Of a stretch of DNA of 18,612 nt, positions 14,752-18,612 are shown piece by piece; positions within the stretch are counted from its first letter, which is position 1; the number at the start of each line of letters is the position of its first letter. The stretch is from JAJVIP01 sp964405835 (GTDB taxonomy: Bacteria; Elusimicrobiota; Elusimicrobia; F11), in NCBI GenBank assembly GCA_964405835.1, contig CAYOPN010000045.1:1-18612 (forward strand), given 5' to 3'. Under the pieces are notes generated by a model that had not been told where the DNA came from, searched no databases, and saw only the letters and a list, made by a program, of their open reading frames with translations. A program made the translations under genes and the position numbers.

Positions 14752-15418
14752 ACGCCACGGTCCGCGCGTGGTCTTGGACGCGCTCGATGCCCAGGTCCAA
14801 TCGGGCGACGTAATCGCCATCACTGGTCCGTCGGGTGTCGGCAAAAGCACGCTGTTGCGCTGTCTCAATTACCTGGAACCGTTTGACTCGGGAGAAATCG
14901 ATATCGCGAATTTCAAACTTGTCCCCGGTATGGACCACGGCCATCGGCGCGAACTACGGAAATTGCGCGCGAACGTCGGCATGGTGTTTCAGCAGTTCAA
15001 TTTGTTCCCGCATTTGACTGCTCTTGAAAACATCACGTTGGCGCCCCGGATCGTTTCCGGTGTTGATGCGGCGGTCGCGGAGCGGGACGCACTGGACCTT
15101 TTGGCCCAAGTCCACCTGGCCGACCGCGCGGGCTCTTATCCGCACCAGCTTTCGGGCGGTCAGCAGCAGCGCGTCGCGATCGCGCGCGCCATGGCCCAAA
15201 AGCCGCGGGTGCTTTTATTCGATGAGCCCACCAGCGCGCTCGACCCGGCCATGAAACAGGAAGTGTTGGACGTCATGCGCGACCTCTCGAAGGAAGGAAT
15301 GACGATGATGATCGTCACGCACGAGCTCAATTTCGTCTCTACGCTGGCCACCCGCGTGTGGGAAATGAACGCGGGCAAAATTGTAAAAGATGACAACGTC
15401 ACACTACAACCTGATTAA
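14726..15418 (+). CDS. Polar amino-acid ABC transporter ATP-binding protein (GlnQ/HisP type)
   Basis: A 230-residue ATPase that drives the fused importer upstream. The motifs are complete: Walker A GPSGVGKST (34-42), Q-loop FQQFN (88-92), signature LSGGQQQR (142-149), Walker B VLLFDEP (162-168) and the switch His199. The FNLFPHLTALENI segment after the Q-loop is typical of the polar amino-acid subfamily. Translation begins at TTG 14726, 26 nt inside the permease gene, so the two are coupled. The one-permease, one-ATPase layout suggests that the functional complex is a homodimer of each subunit. Confidence 0.94.
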   Translation: MITIRQLTKRHGPRVVLDALDAQVQSGDVIAITGPSGVGKSTLLRCLNYLEPFDSGEIDIANFKLVPGMDHGHRRELRKLRANVGMVFQQFNLFPHLTALENITLAPRIVSGVDAAVAERDALDLLAQVHLADRAGSYPHQLSGGQQQRVAIARAMAQKPRVLLFDEPTSALDPAMKQEVLDVMRDLSKEGMTMMIVTHELNFVSTLATRVWEMNAGKIVKDDNVTLQPD

Positions 15419-15440
15419 TGAATAAGGATGTAGTGCCCAG

Positions 15441-15468
15441 TCTGGATCCCGGCTTCCGCCGGGATGAC
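15441..15468. repeat. Single arm of the CGTCATCCCGGC-type repeat, before thyA
   Basis: ATCCCGGC (15446-15453) and GCCGGGAT (15458-15465) pair perfectly over 8 bp around a 4-nt loop, and the flanks TCTGG and GACGA match the repeat at 8351-8380. Only one arm is present. It occupies most of the 62-base gap between the ATPase and thyA and ends just before AGGGG (15471-15475), the thyA ribosome site. Confidence 0.75.
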
Positions 15469-15480
15469 GAAGGGGCCCTC

Positions 15481-16269
15481 ATGAAACAATACCTGGATTT
15501 ATTAAAAGACGTCCTCGACAATGGCGAAGTCCGCTCGGACCGGACCGGCACCGGCACGCGCAGCCTTTTCGGCGCGCAGCTCCGGTTTGATCTGTCCAAA
15601 GGTTTTCCAGCGCTCACCACAAAGAAACTTCACCTGCGTTCCATCATCCACGAATTGTTGTGGTTCCTTAAAGGCGAAACCAACATCAAATATTTGAAGG
15701 ACAACCAGGTCACCATTTGGGACGAATGGGCCGACAAAGACGGAAACCTGGGGCCTGTCTACGGCTCGCAATGGCGCAACTGGGGCAACAAAGGCATCGA
15801 TCAGATCGCTCAGTTGATCGAGCAGATCAAAATGAACCCGGCGTCGCGCCGTCACATTGTGAGCGCCTGGAACCCGAGCGATATTCCGAAAATGGCGCTG
15901 CCTCCCTGCCATGCGCTGTTTCAATTTTATGTGCACACCGATGGGCGGCTTTCCTGCCAACTTTACCAGCGGAGCGCCGACGTGTTCTTGGGGGTTCCGT
16001 TCAATATCGCAAGTTACGCGCTGCTCACCATGATGATCGCCCAGGTCACGGGCCTCCGTCCGGGCGAGTTCGTGCATACCTTCGGCGATGTGCATCTCTA
16101 TTCGAACCACGTCGACCAGGCCAAAGAGCAGTTGTCGCGGACGCCGCGCGCGCTGCCGACCATGAAACTCAATCCGGCCGTGAAATCTATTTTTGATTTC
16201 AAGTTCGACGATTTTTCTCTCGAGAATTACGACCCTCACCCCGCCATAAAAGCCCCGATCGCGGTCTGA
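15481..16269 (+). CDS. thyA: Thymidylate synthase
   Basis: Methylates dUMP to dTMP using methylenetetrahydrofolate, producing dihydrofolate. The 262-residue protein closely follows the classic ThyA pattern: MKQYLDLLKDVLDNG, DRTGTGTRSLFG, HLRSIIHELLWFLKG, YGSQWRNWG, SRRHIVSAWNPSD, PPCHALFQFYV with catalytic Cys143, CQLYQRSADVFLGVPFNIAS and YDPHPAIKAPIAV at the end. ATG 15481 is chosen because homologues begin MKQYL and AGGGG lies five bases upstream. An in-frame ATG at 15418 would add 21 residues that are merely translated repeat. folA follows after two bases. Confidence 0.98.
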   Translation: MKQYLDLLKDVLDNGEVRSDRTGTGTRSLFGAQLRFDLSKGFPALTTKKLHLRSIIHELLWFLKGETNIKYLKDNQVTIWDEWADKDGNLGPVYGSQWRNWGNKGIDQIAQLIEQIKMNPASRRHIVSAWNPSDIPKMALPPCHALFQFYVHTDGRLSCQLYQRSADVFLGVPFNIASYALLTMMIAQVTGLRPGEFVHTFGDVHLYSNHVDQAKEQLSRTPRALPTMKLNPAVKSIFDFKFDDFSLENYDPHPAIKAPIAV

Positions 16270-16271
16270 TC

Positions 16272-16757
16272 ATGACGCTTTCCCTTATCGTGGCAATGAC
16301 CGACGACCGCGTGATTGGACGAAACAACCAACTGCCATGGCACCTCTCTGAAGACCTGGTCCGGTTCAAGCAAATCACGATGGGCCACCCGATCATCATG
16401 GGCCGCAAGACCTACGAATCGATCGGCAAGCCCCTGCCGGGACGGACCAACATCGTGGTCACGCGCAACCCGGGCTTAAAGATAGACGGCGTTACCGTCG
16501 TGCACGGGCTTAATGAAGCGCTGGTGCTGGAAGGCGACGAAAAATTCGTGATCGGAGGGGCGGCGTTATTCGCTGAAGCCCTGCCCAAGGCCGATAAGCT
16601 TTATCTCACCCGCATCCACCATAAAATTCCCGGCGACGTGCTGTTCCCCGAGTTCAATTTGGCCGCTGATTTTAAGGTCATTGATGAAACCCATCACCAA
16701 AGCGAAAAAGGTGAAAGGTTGAAGTATTCATTTGTGAGGGCCGAAAGGAAGCAATAA
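16272..16757 (+). CDS. folA: Dihydrofolate reductase
   Basis: Reduces dihydrofolate to tetrahydrofolate with NADPH, regenerating the cofactor that ThyA oxidises. The 161-residue length is typical. Motifs are the N-terminal MTLSLIVAMTDDRVIGRNN, LPWHLSEDLVRFK with the active-site acidic residue, GHPIIMGRKTYESIGKPLPGR and FVIGGAALFAEAL. ATG 16272 lies two bases after the thyA stop, so the pair is almost certainly co-transcribed and coupled. The thyA-folA order is a common bacterial arrangement. Confidence 0.98.
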   Translation: MTLSLIVAMTDDRVIGRNNQLPWHLSEDLVRFKQITMGHPIIMGRKTYESIGKPLPGRTNIVVTRNPGLKIDGVTVVHGLNEALVLEGDEKFVIGGAALFAEALPKADKLYLTRIHHKIPGDVLFPEFNLAADFKVIDETHHQSEKGERLKYSFVRAERKQ

Positions 16758-16832
16758 ACGGATCGATTTTGAGAGGGTATTTTGAAAAAATTCTCTCTCG
16801 AATTAACGCAAATCGCAGGACATACTCACCAA

Positions 16833-17372
16833 ATGAATCGCCTGCTCCTCCCTACCCTGGCGTTGGTGTTTGCCGTCGGATGCGCTCCCACCCGGGGTCT
16901 AATGAACACCACCATGAGCCCCGATTTATCGCTTCCCGACCGTCCCCGTATTGCGGTGCTTCCGATGGAACTGGCCGGTTATGCCGATGAAGATTTGACC
17001 GTCATCCGCCAGAACTGGCGGAACATGGTCGAGTCAGGATTTCTCGAGAATTCGTTCCGCGTGGTGGACCGCGACGTGGTGGACAACATCTTGAAAGAGC
17101 AGCATTTCCAGCGCTCCGGCGTGGTCAATACCACGACTTCGGTGGAAGTTGGCAAGATCCTCGGAATCAATTTGGTGCTGATGGGCACCGTGCGCGTTTT
17201 AACCGCCGACGGCACCAAGTTCCATGTGCAGCTGCGTATCATCGACGTGCAAAGCGCTGAACTCATGGCCACGACCTTTGCCACGGGCGACCCCGCGATT
17301 GGCTACAAGGCCGCCTATGAGCTGGCCAAAAAATTGAAGGCCAAGTTTCAAACCCCGGAGAAGGCGCAGTGA
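16833..17372 (+). CDS. Putative CsgG-like outer-membrane lipoprotein
   Basis: A 179-residue lipoprotein candidate. MNRLLLPTLALVFAVGC gives a short n-region, a hydrophobic core and a near-lipobox AVGC with Cys17 as the lipidation site. The mature part resembles the CsgG-like fold: RIAVLPMELAGY, FRVVDRDVVDNILKEQ, VEVGKILGINLVLMGTV and VQLRIIDVQSAELMATT. CsgG proteins form the curli export channel; shorter relatives have other envelope roles. TTG at 16782 has a better ribosome site (AGAGGG) but would add 17 residues before the signal; ATG 16833 fits lipoprotein form better, so the start is unresolved. Its stop overlaps the GTG of the surface protein downstream, suggesting a functional link. It would be a substrate of the Lgt and LspA encoded here. 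Confidence 0.75.
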   Translation: MNRLLLPTLALVFAVGCAPTRGLMNTTMSPDLSLPDRPRIAVLPMELAGYADEDLTVIRQNWRNMVESGFLENSFRVVDRDVVDNILKEQHFQRSGVVNTTTSVEVGKILGINLVLMGTVRVLTADGTKFHVQLRIIDVQSAELMATTFATGDPAIGYKAAYELAKKLKAKFQTPEKAQ

Positions 17373-18612
17373 AGAAATTTTTTTTTACACGGCCACTTTT
17401 CTTTGTTCAGTACCTGCCGTACATGGCGCTACCATTTCCGGTTTCGTTCGTGATCTGGACGGAAATGGAATCAACAACGTACAAGTAAGCCTCTCCGGCA
17501 CTGTCGTCGATTTACAAGTTACCGATCCCACCGGCGCCTATTCTTTCACAAGTATTCCACTCGCCGGAAGCTATACGGTCACCCCCAGCGCGCCTTCCAT
17601 GGTATTTACGCCGGCCGTCAGATCAACAAGTCCTCTCGTCGGCGACATCACGTTTGATTTTACCTACGGCAAACAATGGACCGGGGGCGGGGTGACCGCA
17701 TTGGCGTCCGAAGCGGCCAACTGGTCGGGCGGCGCGCTCACCGGCCCCATCGCTAATGATCACGTCCGGTTCAATGCCACCAATTCCACCAAAGGCTGTG
17801 TTTGGGACCTGGGAACGCGTATGGAAGTCATACGGATGGACGTGGGGTTCTCTTCCAGTGTTGTGGCCGCGACGGACATGAATGTTGGCACCATGACGAT
17901 CGCGGCCGGAGAATTTTTAATGGGCACGCACGAAGTTTCGGTCACGGGAAATTTTACGCACACGGGCGGCCGGTTCCGTGGAGGGCTCAATGGTACGGTC
18001 GTATGGGGCGGCGCATCTACCCAAACTGTTTCGATGGTGAAAACACCACTGGGGAGCGGACTGTACGACAGTTATTTCTCAAATTTCCGTATCCAGTGCG
18101 GCACCGGAACAGTCCGAACCAGTTCAGACCTGGTGATCGACGAGACGTTCAATATCAGCAGCGGCCGATTTGATGCGGGAACGTCAACAATTACGTTGAC
18201 CGGAGGAACTCAGAGCGGGGCTGGAGGATCTTTTAATTGGTCGGACTCCGGTGGAACATACATGCCCGGCTCCGGCGCGCTGGTCTTCGAAAGTAATCAG
18301 GCAGCAAATTATTTGGTCCAGAAATTGGGCGGAACTCCTTTTGCAAACTTTACAGCAAGCGGCACCACCGAAGTAACGATGACGACCAATTTATCGGTCA
18401 ATGGGGTTTTCAGTCTGGCCGGAAGCGGCAACGCCTCGCGCTTTTTTTCCGGGAATGGGACTGTTCTCACCTTTAACGGCCCTGCCATGATAGGCCCCGC
18501 CAATACGTCCGGTTCGGCGACATTCCTTTTGGGAGCGAGCACCGCCAATTTCAACAATGGCGTCACTATCGGGACCGCCGTTTTCTCCGTCCAAGGCGGC
18601 GGGCATCTGAAT
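17369..18612 (+). CDS. Large exported beta-repeat surface protein, 5' part, frameshifted at a T9 run
   Basis: An open frame of 396 codons from 17425 runs to the window edge without a stop. The encoded protein starts with a Cna-B/SdrD-like beta sandwich (GFVRDLDGNGINNVQVSL, TDPTGAYSFTSIP, GSYTVTPS), then enters Gly/Thr/Ser/Asn-rich strands (QWTGGG, ANWSGGALTG, NFTHTGGRF, STITLTGGTQSG) typical of beta-helical adhesins or autotransporter passengers. The frame has no ATG, GTG or TTG upstream of the signal peptide (residues TATFLCSVPAVHG). GTG 17369, with GGAG eight bases upstream and a GTGA overlap with the preceding stop, reads MKKFFF and then leaves frame at nine T (17378-17386), ending at 17488 after 39 codons. 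One extra T would join start and signal peptide perfectly. Confidence 0.75.
17378..17386 (+). repeat. Homopolymer T9 tract at the start of the surface-protein gene
   Basis: Nine consecutive T follow GTGAAGAAA, four codons into the gene. With nine T the reading frame closes at 17488; with ten (or seven) it opens into the signal peptide and the long beta-repeat frame. Short homopolymers in the first codons of surface-protein genes are classic contingency sites. The same tract is also where sequencing or assembly most easily loses a base. Confidence 0.8.

Noticed and set aside
15446..15465. Rho-independent terminator between the ATPase and thyA
   Set aside because: The hairpin is strong but is not followed by a T-run, and its sequence matches the dispersed repeat arm.
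15418..15480. 21-residue N-terminal extension of ThyA
   Set aside because: The residues are translated dispersed repeat; homologues start at MKQYL, and a ribosome site precedes ATG 15481.

Overview
The window is a dense, almost entirely plus-strand bacterial segment with moderately high GC and very short or overlapping gene junctions. Housekeeping genes are full length. Outer-envelope signs (Lsp/Lgt pathway, a CsgG-like lipoprotein, a large exported beta-repeat protein) suggest a didermic bacterium. Several different dispersed palindromic repeats sit at gene junctions. Together these features resemble uncultured lineages such as Omnitrophota or Elusimicrobiota. That placement is inference from general gene content, not a phylogenetic result.

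Layout. (1) 1-399: the end of a MalK/UgpC-type sugar ABC transporter ATPase. (2) 454-7235: a compact housekeeping block: a YggU/DUF167 protein, mtnA, ileS, lspA, lgt, an RluA/RluD-type pseudouridine synthase and gmk. Most junctions overlap (CTGA, TAATG, ATGA, and 26-106 nt overlaps). lspA and lgt supply two steps of lipoprotein maturation. (3) 7245-10269: a LacI-family regulator followed directly by a secreted GH2-like glycosidase. With the sugar transporter ATPase at the left edge, this suggests local carbohydrate use. (4) 10270-10620 (minus): an unrecognised small protein. (5) 10712-13291: a membrane fatty acyl desaturase, an Mrp/ApbC Fe-S carrier and its frequent neighbour DUF971. (6) 13288-15418: a polar amino-acid ABC importer whose binding protein and permease are fused, with its ATPase. 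(7) 15481-16757: thyA-folA, the thymidylate and dihydrofolate pair. (8) 16833-18612: a CsgG-like lipoprotein, then the start of a large surface protein that runs off the right edge.

The most interesting signals are not whole genes. First, the surface protein at the right edge has a good ribosome site and GTG start, but its signal peptide is out of frame by one base at a run of nine T. This is an ON/OFF phase-variation or slippage candidate, or a homopolymer error. Second, dispersed repeats have been absorbed into proteins: one supplies the C-terminal tail and stop codon of LspA, another lies in frame within the export-signal region of the glycosidase, and a third lies immediately before the thyA ribosome site. 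Third, mtnA and lspA lack a canonical start codon where their families begin. mtnA appears to use CTG overlapping the upstream stop, and lspA starts either deep inside ileS or at a rare codon. No RNA genes, CRISPR arrays or insertion sequences were recognised.
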